From: Nocardia miyunensis NBRC 108239
GTDB taxonomy: Bacteria > Actinomycetota > Actinomycetes > Mycobacteriales > Mycobacteriaceae
Direction of reading: 5' to 3'
Assembly (NCBI RefSeq): GCF_001613065.1
Contig: NZ_BDBQ01000029.1
Span: forward strand, 140,112-204,111
DNA length: 64,000 nt
Position numbers and translations under genes: made by a program. The notes under the pieces are model-generated. The model did no database searches and was not told the origin of the DNA. It saw only the letters and a list, made by a program, of their open reading frames with translations. Below, piece after piece: positions 43,584 to 55,157 of this stretch (position 1 is the first letter of the stretch; the number at the start of each line of letters is the position of its first letter).

Positions 43584-46355
43584 ATGACCGACGACCGGAT
43601 TGCGGTGAACGAGACGATTCCGTTGCCCGACGTTCTACGGGCGCTCACCCGGGATCTCACCGCCATGACAGTCGATCGCACGAGCGGATTCGAGGCGCGC
43701 GCAGCCGAATTGACGGTGCGGCTGCTGATCGACACCGATGCGGGCGAGCCCCGCTTCCGCGTGGTCGGCCCGCAGACCCCGGAGACCGCCGAAACCACCA
43801 CGCACACGCTGAAACTCACGCTGCAGCCGCTCGTGGGCGAGCCGACACAGGGCGTGTTCGCACCGGAGCCGCAGAGCGAGGAGAGTGCCGACGCCCTGCG
43901 GATTCCGTTCGCGGACACCATCGCGCAATCGGCGGAAACGCTGCACGAGAACGTCCCCGAACCTGCGCACATCCCCGATGCGGAATCGGCTGAGCCGCAG
44001 CAGGACAACTACTCGGCAGACTTCGAGCACACCTGGACCGACCCGATTTCCGATGCCACATCGGCAACCCGAGCCGCGGAATCCGCGGGCGATGCCGAAT
44101 CGGCATCGACGAACGCTTTCGGTGACGAGCGCTTCGAATCGACGGAAACTGCTGCTGAACAGCGAGATTCGCGCGATACCGATTCGCAGCTGAATCATAC
44201 GGACACCTCACAATCGAGCGCGGCGCTCGGCAACGGCCAGGTGGAACAGGCCGACTACGACCGCGAAGGCATCGTGCCAGGGGACTCCCGGAACGACGCC
44301 GCCTCGGTGGAATCCGGCTACGACAACACCCTCGTCGAAACGCCGGACGAGACGCATCCCGAGGCGGGCGAACTCGTCCAGGCCACCACTGCCGAATCGC
44401 CGCAACCGCGCCATCTCACGGTTGTCGAGTCCGACACCGAATCCGAGCACGCGTCCGTATCACCGGCCGATCCCGCCGGGCCCGATGGCGATGCGGCGGC
44501 CGAATCACCTGATCCACACCGCGCGACCGATGCCGATTCCATCGCGGCATCCGAGTACGCCGACACGGTCCGACCCGAAACCCCGCACCACGAGACGAAA
44601 ACCGAACCCGCCGAGGCCCCTGCGGCCGAATCACCAGAGCCACACCGCGGGACCGGTCCCGACCCCGTCGCGGCATCCGAGTACACCGACGCGGTCCAGC
44701 CCGAAACACCGGACTACGACACGGATATCGAACCCGCCCTCTCTGCTGCCGAGTCGTCGGAGTCACACAACTTCAGCGCTGGCGAGACCACTGCGGCCTC
44801 CGATGCGACCGGGACCCCAAGCGCCGAAACGTATTCCGAACCCCTCGGGCTCGTCGACGACGCTGCGGCCGGGTCGGAGAACTCTCCCGAAGTCACCGCT
44901 GGTGAGACTGCCGCAGAATACGATCGCACCGATACCACCCCGTCCGGAACATCACGCAACGACGCCGATCGCGAACCCATAGATGCCCCGGTAGCCGACG
45001 CGCCGCAGTCGCCCAGTCACGCCGGCGGTGTGTCCATCCAGGGCGACTCAACGGAACCACCGATAACGATCACGGACGAATCCGCCGAGCCCGTCGACGA
45101 CAGTCCGGAGCCAGCACAACCGACCGACACAGCCCGCACGCCAGTGGATTCCACAGTCGAACCGGAATCTCCTCAGGACGCCGTCACCGGGGCTACGGGC
45201 CCGGAGGACACCCCGACCTCTCCCATCCCGAGAACACCCGAGCAGTCGAACCCGACGCAGGACCGAATCGGCACGGGCAGTGCGTATTCGGATCTGGACG
45301 ACGAGCACGCCGAGGTGATCGCGCGGTACGAGAAGATCTTGGTCGACCGGGAACGGGCGATGGGTCCGCTGCATCGGCACACGCTGATCTCCGCCGGGAA
45401 TCTGGCCCGCGCGTACCGGGAGGCCGGTCGGTCCTCCCAGGCGATCGATGTGTACGAGCGGGTGCTCACCGACAGCGAGAGCACCTTCGGCCCACAGGAT
45501 CTCGACACGTTGATCTTCCGCGGCAGTCTCGCGCGCTGCTACCGCGAAGCCGGACGCATGGTGGAGGCCATCGATCTGTACGAGCGCACCCTCGCGGACA
45601 GCGAACAGGGCTTCGGCCCCGACCACAAGAACACCCTCACCGCCCGCCACAATCTCGCCCTGGCCTACCGCGAGGACGGGCGGCTGGACGACGCGATCGC
45701 GCTCTACCGCACCTGCCTGGCGGACAGTGAGCGACTGCTCGGCTCCAATCATCGCGACACCCTGATCACCTGTGACTCCCTTGCCTCCTGCCTGCGCGAG
45801 GCCGGGAAGGTGAGCAAGGCGACCGCGCTGGACGAACGCCTGTTGTCCGCCCGGCGACGCGTGCTGGGCCCGGACCATCCGGATACGCTGCACTCCACGA
45901 TCAACCTGGCCTCGGACCGCGCCGCGGCGAATCGCGCGGGCGACGCCGCCGACCTCTACGAACAGGCATCGAACACCAGTGAGCGGGTGCTCGGCCCGGA
46001 CCACCCGATCTCCGAGCGCGCCCGCATCGGCCTGGCCCACGCGTACGCGGAAGTCGGTCGCGCGAGCGAGGCGGCCGAGTTGTTCGAACGCCTGCTCGCC
46101 GACTGCGAACGCCAGCTGGGCCCCGACCACCGCCACACCCTCATCGCCCGAAACAACCTCGCGGTCGCCTATCACGACGCGGGCCGCTTCTCCGAAGCGA
46201 TCGAGGCGCACACCCGAACCGCCGAGGACCGCGAACGCCTGCTCGGCCCCGACCACCCCGACACCCTCAAGTCCCGCGAACACCTCGCCTACAGCTACGA
46301 AGCCCAACTCCTGGCCCGCACCTCGGGCCCGCAAATCCCTGTGCCACAGGAGTAA
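43584..46355 (+). CDS. Trypco2-like N-terminus, disordered linker and TPR array
   Basis: A 923-aa protein in three parts. Residues 1-85 (IPLPDVLRALTRDLTAM, EARAAELTVRLLID, THTLKLTLQPLVG) resemble the trypsin-co-occurring domain trypco2. Residues of about 90-565 are disordered, acidic and Ser/Thr/Pro-rich, with at least two 42-aa repeats of the form AAESPxPHRxTxxD. From about 568 to the end are at least seven 42-residue TPRs with the kinesin-light-chain-like pattern (NLARAYREAGR...AIDVYERVL...FGPxHxxTL). There is no NTPase or protease domain. The ATG at 43584 lies 6 bases after AAGGGG. Trypco domains occur in actinobacterial NTPase/TPR conflict or signalling systems; a role here is inference. 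Confidence 0.75.
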   Translation: MTDDRIAVNETIPLPDVLRALTRDLTAMTVDRTSGFEARAAELTVRLLIDTDAGEPRFRVVGPQTPETAETTTHTLKLTLQPLVGEPTQGVFAPEPQSEESADALRIPFADTIAQSAETLHENVPEPAHIPDAESAEPQQDNYSADFEHTWTDPISDATSATRAAESAGDAESASTNAFGDERFESTETAAEQRDSRDTDSQLNHTDTSQSSAALGNGQVEQADYDREGIVPGDSRNDAASVESGYDNTLVETPDETHPEAGELVQATTAESPQPRHLTVVESDTESEHASVSPADPAGPDGDAAAESPDPHRATDADSIAASEYADTVRPETPHHETKTEPAEAPAAESPEPHRGTGPDPVAASEYTDAVQPETPDYDTDIEPALSAAESSESHNFSAGETTAASDATGTPSAETYSEPLGLVDDAAAGSENSPEVTAGETAAEYDRTDTTPSGTSRNDADREPIDAPVADAPQSPSHAGGVSIQGDSTEPPITITDESAEPVDDSPEPAQPTDTARTPVDSTVEPESPQDAVTGATGPEDTPTSPIPRTPEQSNPTQDRIGTGSAYSDLDDEHAEVIARYEKILVDRERAMGPLHRHTLISAGNLARAYREAGRSSQAIDVYERVLTDSESTFGPQDLDTLIFRGSLARCYREAGRMVEAIDLYERTLADSEQGFGPDHKNTLTARHNLALAYREDGRLDDAIALYRTCLADSERLLGSNHRDTLITCDSLASCLREAGKVSKATALDERLLSARRRVLGPDHPDTLHSTINLASDRAAANRAGDAADLYEQASNTSERVLGPDHPISERARIGLAHAYAEVGRASEAAELFERLLADCERQLGPDHRHTLIARNNLAVAYHDAGRFSEAIEAHTRTAEDRERLLGPDHPDTLKSREHLAYSYEAQLLARTSGPQIPVPQE

Positions 46356-46657
46356 TCGCACCGGGCCGGTCGTCTCCGGCCCCCGGCGGCCACACCGCCA
46401 CCCACCACACACGCCCGCGCACCGCCACCGTGATCACCCCGCATCAGGCACCCCCGATCCGCGTACCGATAGCGCCTCCGGCTCACCGCGTCGGCTCCAG
46501 CTCGGCATCCGGAATTCATGATCAGCCCACAGCGACCGATCCGAGGCGACATCGGGAAAACCACGGCGCCCCAACAGGTCCGGATGCCGTAGACCGTAAT
46601 GCGAGCAATCGGCTCGGTCATGAGGACCGCGAACCCGAGTGCGTGCGCTGGGCTACC
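46356..46657. other. Convergent intergenic region
   Basis: 302 bp between the TPR-protein gene and the methyltransferase gene. Apart from a GC hairpin near 46363 I see no gene or repeat; the open frames give no natural protein. Confidence 0.55.
46361..46384. terminator. GC hairpin, possible bidirectional terminator
   Basis: GGGCCGG (46363-46369), a 6-base loop, CCGGCCC (46376-46382), starting 8 bases after the TPR-gene stop. No T-run. Confidence 0.45.
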
Positions 46658-47671
46658 TCAGGGATTCAGCCGGAACTCGACTATCGAGCGTGTCCCGCCG
46701 GGTACGACCTCGCCGAGGCGCAGGCCGGCCGGGGCGGCGAGGTCGGCCAGTTGTTCCAGAGTGCGCTCCCGGCCATTGACATAGCAGAGCATGCGCAGAT
46801 CGCCCTCGGTGTCCGGGATGCCGCCGCGGGAGGTGTCGATATTGTCCACGACCAGGACCCTGCCGGTCGGGGCCGCGGCCTCGGCGCATCGTTGGAGAAC
46901 GCGCGCGGCGTGCGGGTCGTCCCAGTCGTGCAGGACGCCGGACAGGACATAGCCGCCCGCACCGCTCGGCAGGGGGTCGAAGAAGCTGCCCGCCCGCGCG
47001 TCGGCCCGATGACCCAGACCGGCCGCCGCGATGGTCTCGGCGGCGCGGGCGACCGGTCCGGACAGGTCGACGACCGTTCCGCGCAGGTCGTCGTGGGCGC
47101 GCAGCAGCGCGATCAGCAGGCTGGCGTTGCCGCCGCCCACATCGACGACGTGTCCCAGATCGCCCCACGGATACGCGGCGGCGACCAGGTCCGCGTCCGC
47201 GACCAGCCGCGCGCCCATGACCGCGTCGAAGGATGCGGCACGGGCGGGGTCGGCCGCGAGATCGTCCCAGAACGGCCGCCCGAACTGCCGCGGAAATGCG
47301 GGCTCACCGGTGCGGACGGTGTGCAGCAGCTGGACGAAGCACAGATCGGCGCGGCCGATCGCACCCTCCAGGTCAAGCCACGGCCGCAGGCCCTGCGGAT
47401 CGTCGTCGCGCAGGTGCTCACCGAGCGGCGTGAGGTCGAATTCACCGGTCTCGGTACGGACCAGGACACCGGCGGTCACCAGATGTGCGAGCACCCGGCT
47501 CAGCGCGTCACGATCGGCGCGTACGACCGCGGCCAGGGCGTCGGCCGTGCGCGTGCCCGCGACGATGTGATCGGCCAGCCGCAGGGTCGCGGCCACCCGG
47601 ATCGACATCGGCGTCACCAGATCGGCCGCCGCCCACAGACCCCCGCCCCACCCGGTCGTCTCCTCGGTCAC
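46658..47671 (-). CDS. SAM-dependent O-methyltransferase (hydroxyneurosporene/caffeate OMT type)
   Basis: A 337-aa class I methyltransferase with an N-terminal dimerisation/winged-helix domain (LRLADHIVAGTRTADALAAVVRADRDALSRVLAHLV) and a SAM-binding domain (VVDVGGGNASLLIALLRAH, VVDLSGPVARAAE, SGVLHDWDDPHAARVL with the catalytic-region His, VVDNID). Such enzymes methylate hydroxyls of aromatic or polyketide-like metabolites. No secondary-metabolite genes are adjacent, so the acceptor is unknown. The GTG at 47671 has AGGAGG 5 bases upstream. Confidence 0.88.
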   Translation of the reverse strand: MTEETTGWGGGLWAAADLVTPMSIRVAATLRLADHIVAGTRTADALAAVVRADRDALSRVLAHLVTAGVLVRTETGEFDLTPLGEHLRDDDPQGLRPWLDLEGAIGRADLCFVQLLHTVRTGEPAFPRQFGRPFWDDLAADPARAASFDAVMGARLVADADLVAAAYPWGDLGHVVDVGGGNASLLIALLRAHDDLRGTVVDLSGPVARAAETIAAAGLGHRADARAGSFFDPLPSGAGGYVLSGVLHDWDDPHAARVLQRCAEAAAPTGRVLVVDNIDTSRGGIPDTEGDLRMLCYVNGRERTLEQLADLAAPAGLRLGEVVPGGTRSIVEFRLNP

Positions 47672-47791
47672 CGCGCCTCCTCGATCGACGGTCTCCCGGC
47701 CGCACGTTCAATCTATCCCCGCAGGCAGCCGGGCCGAGCCGCGATGGCACGTCCCAACCGCGCGATCGCCGATCCGGGCCGGACTTCGCGA

Positions 47792-48265
47792 TCAGGACCG
47801 CACGTCGATCCGATCCCGCACCCCCTCGGCGAAGGTGCGCGCGGCGCTCAGGTCATCGGCGTCCGGCCGTCCCTTGCGGATGCCGCCGACGGGTTTGAAC
47901 GGCAGATAGGTGTCGAACGCCCGGCACGAGAACGTCCCGGCGACCTCGAAGCCCTTCCGCTCGAGCGCCCCGACCAGCGGCCGGGTGAACGGCTGGAACC
48001 GTGCCTCGGGAAATCCACTGGTGGCGAAGACGAATGCGCTGCCTCGCGATTCGACCGCGAGCCCCTCGACGAAGTCGCGCAGCCGAGGATGGAAGGCGCG
48101 CAGGAAGATTCCCGACCCGAACCCCACCAGATCGCATGCGGCCAACTCCGCCGGGTCGACCTGCTCCGGCTCGACGACCCGGGCCCGCAGCACCTCCCCC
48201 ATGACATCGGCGACCTTCTTCGTATTGCCGTGCGACACCGACGCGCACACGATCATGACCTTCAT
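47792..48265 (-). CDS. Flavodoxin-like protein
   Basis: A 157-aa protein. The phosphate-binding loop ASVSHGNTKKVADVMGEVL at the N-terminus, LVGFGSGIFLRAFHPRLRDFVE and FVFATSGFPEARFQP correspond to the three FMN loops of the flavodoxin fold. It is similar to flavodoxin-domain proteins of the HemG/menaquinone-linked type but lacks clear evidence for that role. Its electron partner is unknown. ATG at 48265 with GAGGGGAG upstream. Confidence 0.85.
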   Translation of the reverse strand: MKVMIVCASVSHGNTKKVADVMGEVLRARVVEPEQVDPAELAACDLVGFGSGIFLRAFHPRLRDFVEGLAVESRGSAFVFATSGFPEARFQPFTRPLVGALERKGFEVAGTFSCRAFDTYLPFKPVGGIRKGRPDADDLSAARTFAEGVRDRIDVRS

Positions 48266-48355
48266 GAGATGCTCCCCTCTCTCCGTACGATGATCCGGAC
48301 ACCATGCAGACCCCGCCCGAACCGCGGTTGTGACACCCGTGGTCTGTGCCGATCG

Positions 48356-49327
48356 TCACACCCCGCGCCGTGAGAGCCGCAGTTGCAGCACGGTCAGCGC
48401 CAGCAGCAGCGCGAAGATCACCCAGGCCAGCGCGGCCGCATAGCCGACCTGGTAGAAGCGGAAAGCGTTCTGGAACAGCATGATTCCCAGTACGTAGGTG
48501 CCGGTCTCGGGTCCGCCGTTGCCGTCGGTCAGCGCATAGGCCTGATCGAACGCCTGCACCGTATTGATCACGGTGATCACGACGACGAACGACAACGCCC
48601 CGCGCAGCAGCGGAAGGGTGATCGACCGGAATCGCCGCCACGGCCCCGCCCCGTCGATGGTCGCGGCCTCGTACAGATCTTCGGGAATCGCCTGCATCGC
48701 GGCGAGCAGGATGACGGTCGCGAACGGCACGCCCTTCCACACCGTGACGATGCTCAGCGAGAGCAGCGCCCACCCCGGATCGCTGAGCCAGGGCACAGGT
48801 GGCACGCCGAACCATCCGAGCACGGTGTTCAACAGGCCGTCGTTCGAGGTGAACATGAACCGCCACACCACCGCCATGGCGACCGTCGAGGCCACCAGCG
48901 GCAGGAACACCACGATGCGGAACAGCGCTATTCCCTTCAGTTTCCGGTTCAGCGCGGCGGCAACACCGAGGCTGATCACGACCGTCGGCACCAGCGTCAG
49001 CGTCGTGAAGACCGCGGTATTGCGCAGCGCGATATAGAACAGCGGATCGTCGAAAAGCTGCCGGTAATTGGACAGTCCGGCGAACCGCATGGGCCGGAAC
49101 AGGTCCCATGAGTGGAAGCTCAGATACAGCGAGAAGCCCAGGGGAAACAGCATGAACAGCGCGACCGCCGCCAGATTCGGTGCGACGAAGGATATTCCGG
49201 CTCGCGATCGCCGCCGGTCCAGCCCCGATCGACGAGGCCGTGCCGATCGGGACACAGTATGCGTATCCGATCGTTCCTCGACGGTTGTCGTCCCGTCCGG
49301 CAATGATTTCAGTGAATGTCCGCTCAC
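48356..49327 (-). CDS. Sugar-type ABC transporter permease (MalF/UgpA type)
   Basis: A 323-aa permease with six predicted helices and the EAA loop YEAATIDGAGPWRRFRSITLPLL that docks to an ATPase. The N-terminal FVAPNLAAVALFMLFPLGFSLYLSF is characteristic of the MalF-like half of carbohydrate importers. GTG at 49327 overlaps the stop of the binding-protein gene. The usual MalG-like partner and ATPase are absent from the flanks: the next gene is a flavodoxin-like gene. Either they lie elsewhere or the system is degraded. Confidence 0.87.
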   Translation of the reverse strand: MSGHSLKSLPDGTTTVEERSDTHTVSRSARPRRSGLDRRRSRAGISFVAPNLAAVALFMLFPLGFSLYLSFHSWDLFRPMRFAGLSNYRQLFDDPLFYIALRNTAVFTTLTLVPTVVISLGVAAALNRKLKGIALFRIVVFLPLVASTVAMAVVWRFMFTSNDGLLNTVLGWFGVPPVPWLSDPGWALLSLSIVTVWKGVPFATVILLAAMQAIPEDLYEAATIDGAGPWRRFRSITLPLLRGALSFVVVITVINTVQAFDQAYALTDGNGGPETGTYVLGIMLFQNAFRFYQVGYAAALAWVIFALLLALTVLQLRLSRRGV

Positions 49328-50622
49328 GTCGGGGCACGCAGCGCCGCGTCGATGTCCCCCGCCATCGAACCCAGCGAATCCGCCTGCGCCGCACCGCGTA
49401 ACACCCGATTGCAGCCCCGCGACATCAGCGATTCGACCTTCCCCCACGCCGGGGTCGTGACCATCGTGCGTGAGACGGTGGGCCCGCCGGTGAACACCTC
49501 GAGATTGGCGACCCGGGTGTGCGCCGCGGCGAATCCCGGTGAGCCCATTGCCGAATGCAACACCGGAACGAACAGACCCGATTCGGCGATTATCGCCTGA
49601 CCGATCGGCCCGGTCGCGAATTTCACGAACTCCCATGCCTGTTCACGTCGCGGACTGTGCGCGGCGATCGCCAGACCCGTACAGCCGACATTGGTTATCG
49701 CGCCCGGCCCGCCGTGCGGGCCCACCGGCAGCACGGTGACGTCGAAATCCAGATCGTCCTGTTCGATGAATTCCGAATAGAGCCAATGCCCGCCGAGCAG
49801 CATGGCCGCCCGGCCGCCGGCGAACAGATCCGCGGCCGAATCCGACAATCGATCCGCCACGCTCGGCGCGACCCCGTGCCGCACCGCGAGATCGGCGTAG
49901 AACTGCAATCCCGCGGCGAAACGCGGATCCCCGATATCGGTGCGGGTCGGCGCTTTCGGCGGACTGAACCACTGCGCGCCGTTGTTCATCCCGAAACAGG
50001 CCGCCGAATAGTACGGCACCCAGGCATCGGCGAAACCCCACTGCCGGACCCGTCCGCGACCGTCGCGATGGGTCAAAGCCCTTGCCGCGGCCAGGAATTG
50101 CTCGAAACTCCACGCCTGCGACCAGCGGACCGGCGGGTGAATTCCGGCCTCGGCCAACATTTTCCGGTTGTAGTAGAGGAACACCCCGGACCACTGCTCG
50201 GGCAGCGCGTACTGCCCGCCGCCGTAGTCGAACGTCTCGTACAGGCTCGGATAGCTGTCCGCCCGCAGGCTCGCGGCGTATCCCGGATCGCGGTCCAGCA
50301 TCGTGCGCAGGTTCAGCAGCACCCCGCGATCGGCCAGGCCCGCGAACAGCAGTTCCCAGGCCATCAGCACGTCCGGGCATTTGCCCCCGGCACAGTAGGT
50401 CAGCATCTGCTGCAACGGATCCGGGCTGGACATGACGGTCCGAATCCGGATTTCGGGATGATGTTCGTTGAAGGCCGCGATGATCCGCATCCGGGCCCGG
50501 GCCTCCTGCGGCCGCGCCTGGAAGAAGAAGGTCACCGCGTCGTCGGCGGCACCGCTGCAACCAGCCAGGATCGGTGCGGCCAGCATCGATCCGAGCAGGG
50601 TTCGGCGGCGCACCGGAATCAC
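49324..50622 (-). CDS. Carbohydrate ABC transporter substrate-binding lipoprotein
   Basis: A 432-aa family 1 solute-binding protein. From the GTG at 50622 (AGGAGG about 5 bases upstream) a signal with RRRTLLGSMLAAPILAGC gives a lipobox Cys and a twin-arginine-like pair. Fold markers are PDVLMAWELLFAGLADRG, YALPEQWSGVFLYYNRKMLAEAG, FAGGRAAMLLGGHWL and EQAWEFVKFATG. The ligand is probably a sugar or oligosaccharide. It is translationally coupled to the single permease that follows. Confidence 0.87.
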   Translation of the reverse strand: MIPVRRRTLLGSMLAAPILAGCSGAADDAVTFFFQARPQEARARMRIIAAFNEHHPEIRIRTVMSSPDPLQQMLTYCAGGKCPDVLMAWELLFAGLADRGVLLNLRTMLDRDPGYAASLRADSYPSLYETFDYGGGQYALPEQWSGVFLYYNRKMLAEAGIHPPVRWSQAWSFEQFLAAARALTHRDGRGRVRQWGFADAWVPYYSAACFGMNNGAQWFSPPKAPTRTDIGDPRFAAGLQFYADLAVRHGVAPSVADRLSDSAADLFAGGRAAMLLGGHWLYSEFIEQDDLDFDVTVLPVGPHGGPGAITNVGCTGLAIAAHSPRREQAWEFVKFATGPIGQAIIAESGLFVPVLHSAMGSPGFAAAHTRVANLEVFTGGPTVSRTMVTTPAWGKVESLMSRGCNRVLRGAAQADSLGSMAGDIDAALRAPT

Positions 50623-50927
50623 GGACCTCCTCCTCGGCCCGATCGGAGTCGCCGTAGTCGGCACGCCAAACGCACCCGATCAGGCAAAGCATCAGCAATC
50701 AATAGAACAGCACGCGCAGCTTACGTTTGGCGCAGCGGAATTCGAAGCAGCACACGCATGGACAACGTTACCCGCACCGGATCCGTTCGTTCTCGCCCCG
50801 ACCTGTCGGTCCACCGTGGCAAACTGCCCCTGTCGGACAATCCGGGCCGAACCTGCGAATCCGCAAGTCCGGCTCGGTAGTGTCCGATCGCGCAAGACCC
50901 GCACAGGAACACGGGAGAGCTACTCGC
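50623..50927. other. Divergent region between the ABC operon and cstA
   Basis: 305 bp with no supportable gene. It contains the CGCCAAACG / CGTTTGGCG pair, and otherwise only weak promoter-like AT patches around 50700. Confidence 0.5.
50664..50732. promoter_or_regulatory. Inverted pair CGCCAAACG ... CGTTTGGCG
   Basis: Two perfect 9-bp inverted half-elements (50664-50672 and 50724-50732), 51 bp apart, upstream of the sugar-binding-protein gene and on the cstA side. They could be paired half-sites for a looping or cooperative regulator. Confidence 0.35.
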
Positions 50928-53267
<2,340 letters not shown>

Positions 53268-53328
53268 GCGCCATGAGACCGGTCCGGGCCACGGGACGGT
53301 CCGCGACGAGTGCCCGCGGGATCCGGCC

Positions 53329-53565
53329 GTGATCTCCGAGGAACAGGCAACCCGGCGGCGTGGGCGGAACGCGATCGGCCTAATGCTGCGCGCGGGCCGT
53401 ACCGTCGCCGGGTACGTCAATGCGGTTCTGGGCGGCCGCGATTACGCGCGTTACGTGGAACATCTGCGGCGCAAACATCCCGGATGCCCGATCCCGACCG
53501 AGCGCGATTACTGGCGCGAGCGCTATGCCGCGGCCGATCGCAACCCCGCTACGCGCTGTTGCTGA
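53329..53565 (+). CDS. YbdD/YjiX family small protein, CstA partner
   Basis: A 78-aa protein ending in the family signature: VLGGRDYARYVEHLRRKHPG, PIPTERDYWRERYAAADRNP and a terminal ATRCC. In other bacteria YbdD-type proteins are needed for transport by the adjacent CstA-family protein. The GTG at 53329 is the likely start; the frame is open farther upstream but that leader is not conserved-looking. It lies 61 bp after cstA on the same strand. Confidence 0.85.
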   Translation: MISEEQATRRRGRNAIGLMLRAGRTVAGYVNAVLGGRDYARYVEHLRRKHPGCPIPTERDYWRERYAAADRNPATRCC

Positions 53566-53678
53566 GGGCGGCGCATTGCGCCTCGGCATTGGACGATCGT
53601 ACGACCGCGGGCGACCTCGCCGGGTAGATGTCCCATTCCCGCTAGCGCGGTGACGTGCAGCCTGACAGGGTGGACTGC

Positions 53679-55157
53679 GTGAGTGCACACGGTCTCGAGT
53701 TCGAGCGCTGTTATCGCGCGGTCACGACCCGCGACGCCCGTTTCGACGGGCAGTTCGTGACCGCCGTCCGCACGACCGGAATCTATTGCCGCCCATCGTG
53801 TCCGGCCATCACCCCCAAACGCGCGAACGTGACGTTCCTGCCGACGGCCGCGGCCGCGCAGCAGTCCGGATTCCGGGCCTGCCGCCGCTGTCTGCCCGAT
53901 GCCGCACCCGGCTCGCCGCTGTGGAACACCCGCGCCGATCTGGCCGCTCGGGCCATGCGCCTGATCGCCGACGGGGTGATCGAGCGCGGCGGCGTGCCCG
54001 CGCTGGCCGGGTCGCTCGGCTATTCCCAGCGTCAGCTGACCAGGGTGCTGACCACGGAACTGGGCGCGGGGCCGCTGGCGCTGGCACGGGCGCATCGCGC
54101 GCACACCGCCAGGCTGTTGATCCAGACCACGCGAATGCCGATGTCCGACATCGCTTTCGCCGCCGGATTCGCCAGTATCCGTCAGTTCAACGACACCGTG
54201 CGCGAGGTGTTCGCGGTCAGCCCGACGACGCTGCGGGATGAGTCGCGGCGGCTGCGCGGAGACACCCTGCCCGCGACGAACGGCATGCTCACCCTGCGGC
54301 TGCCCTATCGCCAGCCGCTCGATGCGGGCTGGCTGACCTGGTTCCTGTCCTCGCACGCGGTGCCCGGCCTGGACCTGTGGGAGGACGGCCACTACACCCG
54401 CGGCCTGCGCACACCGCACGGACATGCCACGGTGCGCCTGAATGTGCAGCCCGGACATGTGCGGGCGGGCCTGGCCCTGCACGACATGCGCGATCTCGCC
54501 CCGACCGTCGCGCGGTTGCGGCACCTGCTGGATCTGGACGCCGACCCGGTCGGCATCGATGAGGCGCTCACCTCGAGCGCCGAGAAGTCCGGGCGCCGGG
54601 CGGTGTTCAGTCCCGGCATTCGCGTCCCCGGCTGTCTAGACGGCCCGGAACTGTTGTTGCGCACCATGATCGGTCAGCAGATCTCGGTCGCCGCGGCCGC
54701 CACGCACACCGCTCGTCTGGTCGAGGCGCTGGGCGAGGATATCGGCGGGCCGGTGCCTCGACTGTTCCCGACTCCGGCGGCGATCGCCGAGCACGGTACC
54801 GAGGTGCTGACCGGACCCGCCCGGCGCACGGCGTCCATCGTGTCGGCGGCGCGCGCGCTGGCGTCCGGGGATCTGCGACTGCACACCGGCCGCACCGCAA
54901 CCGACCTGCGCCGCGATCTGCTCGCGCTGGACGGGGTCGGGCCGTGGACAGCGGATTACGTGACCATGCGGCTGCTGGCCGATCCGGACGTGCTGATGCA
55001 CACCGATCTGGTGGTCCGGCGCGGTGCGACGCTGCTGGGCATCGACCTCACCGATACCGCGCGATGGTCGCCGTGGCGGTCCTATCTGTCCATGCATCTG
55101 TGGAAACAGGCCCTCGCCGCCCGGCCCGCACCGGCGAAAGTAGGTGCAGCACAATGA
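53679..55157 (+). CDS. alkA: Ada regulatory domain / AlkA DNA-3-methyladenine glycosylase fusion
   Basis: A protein of about 492 aa. The N-terminal Ada zinc domain has the four Cys in YCRPSCPA and CRRCLPD, the first of which accepts methyl groups from phosphotriesters in Ada. An AraC-type helix-turn-helix follows (SDIAFAAGFASIRQFNDTVREVF), then the AlkA N-domain and the HhH-GPD glycosylase (LDGVGPWTADYVTMRLLADPDVLMHTDL) with the catalytic Asp in HTD. The same fusion is M. tuberculosis AlkA (Rv1317c), followed there too by ogt. GTG at 53679 is chosen over GTG at 53655 for better spacing to ACAGGG. Confidence 0.92.
   Translation: MSAHGLEFERCYRAVTTRDARFDGQFVTAVRTTGIYCRPSCPAITPKRANVTFLPTAAAAQQSGFRACRRCLPDAAPGSPLWNTRADLAARAMRLIADGVIERGGVPALAGSLGYSQRQLTRVLTTELGAGPLALARAHRAHTARLLIQTTRMPMSDIAFAAGFASIRQFNDTVREVFAVSPTTLRDESRRLRGDTLPATNGMLTLRLPYRQPLDAGWLTWFLSSHAVPGLDLWEDGHYTRGLRTPHGHATVRLNVQPGHVRAGLALHDMRDLAPTVARLRHLLDLDADPVGIDEALTSSAEKSGRRAVFSPGIRVPGCLDGPELLLRTMIGQQISVAAAATHTARLVEALGEDIGGPVPRLFPTPAAIAEHGTEVLTGPARRTASIVSAARALASGDLRLHTGRTATDLRRDLLALDGVGPWTADYVTMRLLADPDVLMHTDLVVRRGATLLGIDLTDTARWSPWRSYLSMHLWKQALAARPAPAKVGAAQ

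Noticed and set aside
46295..46621. 108-aa minus-strand frame between the TPR and methyltransferase genes
   Set aside because: Overlaps the end of the TPR gene, Arg/Gly/Cys-rich, no start signal and no recognisable family.
46430..48373. 647-codon plus-strand frame opposite the methyltransferase and flavodoxin genes
   Set aside because: Antisense shadow of two well-supported genes; the translation is Arg/Pro/Gly-rich without homology-like features.
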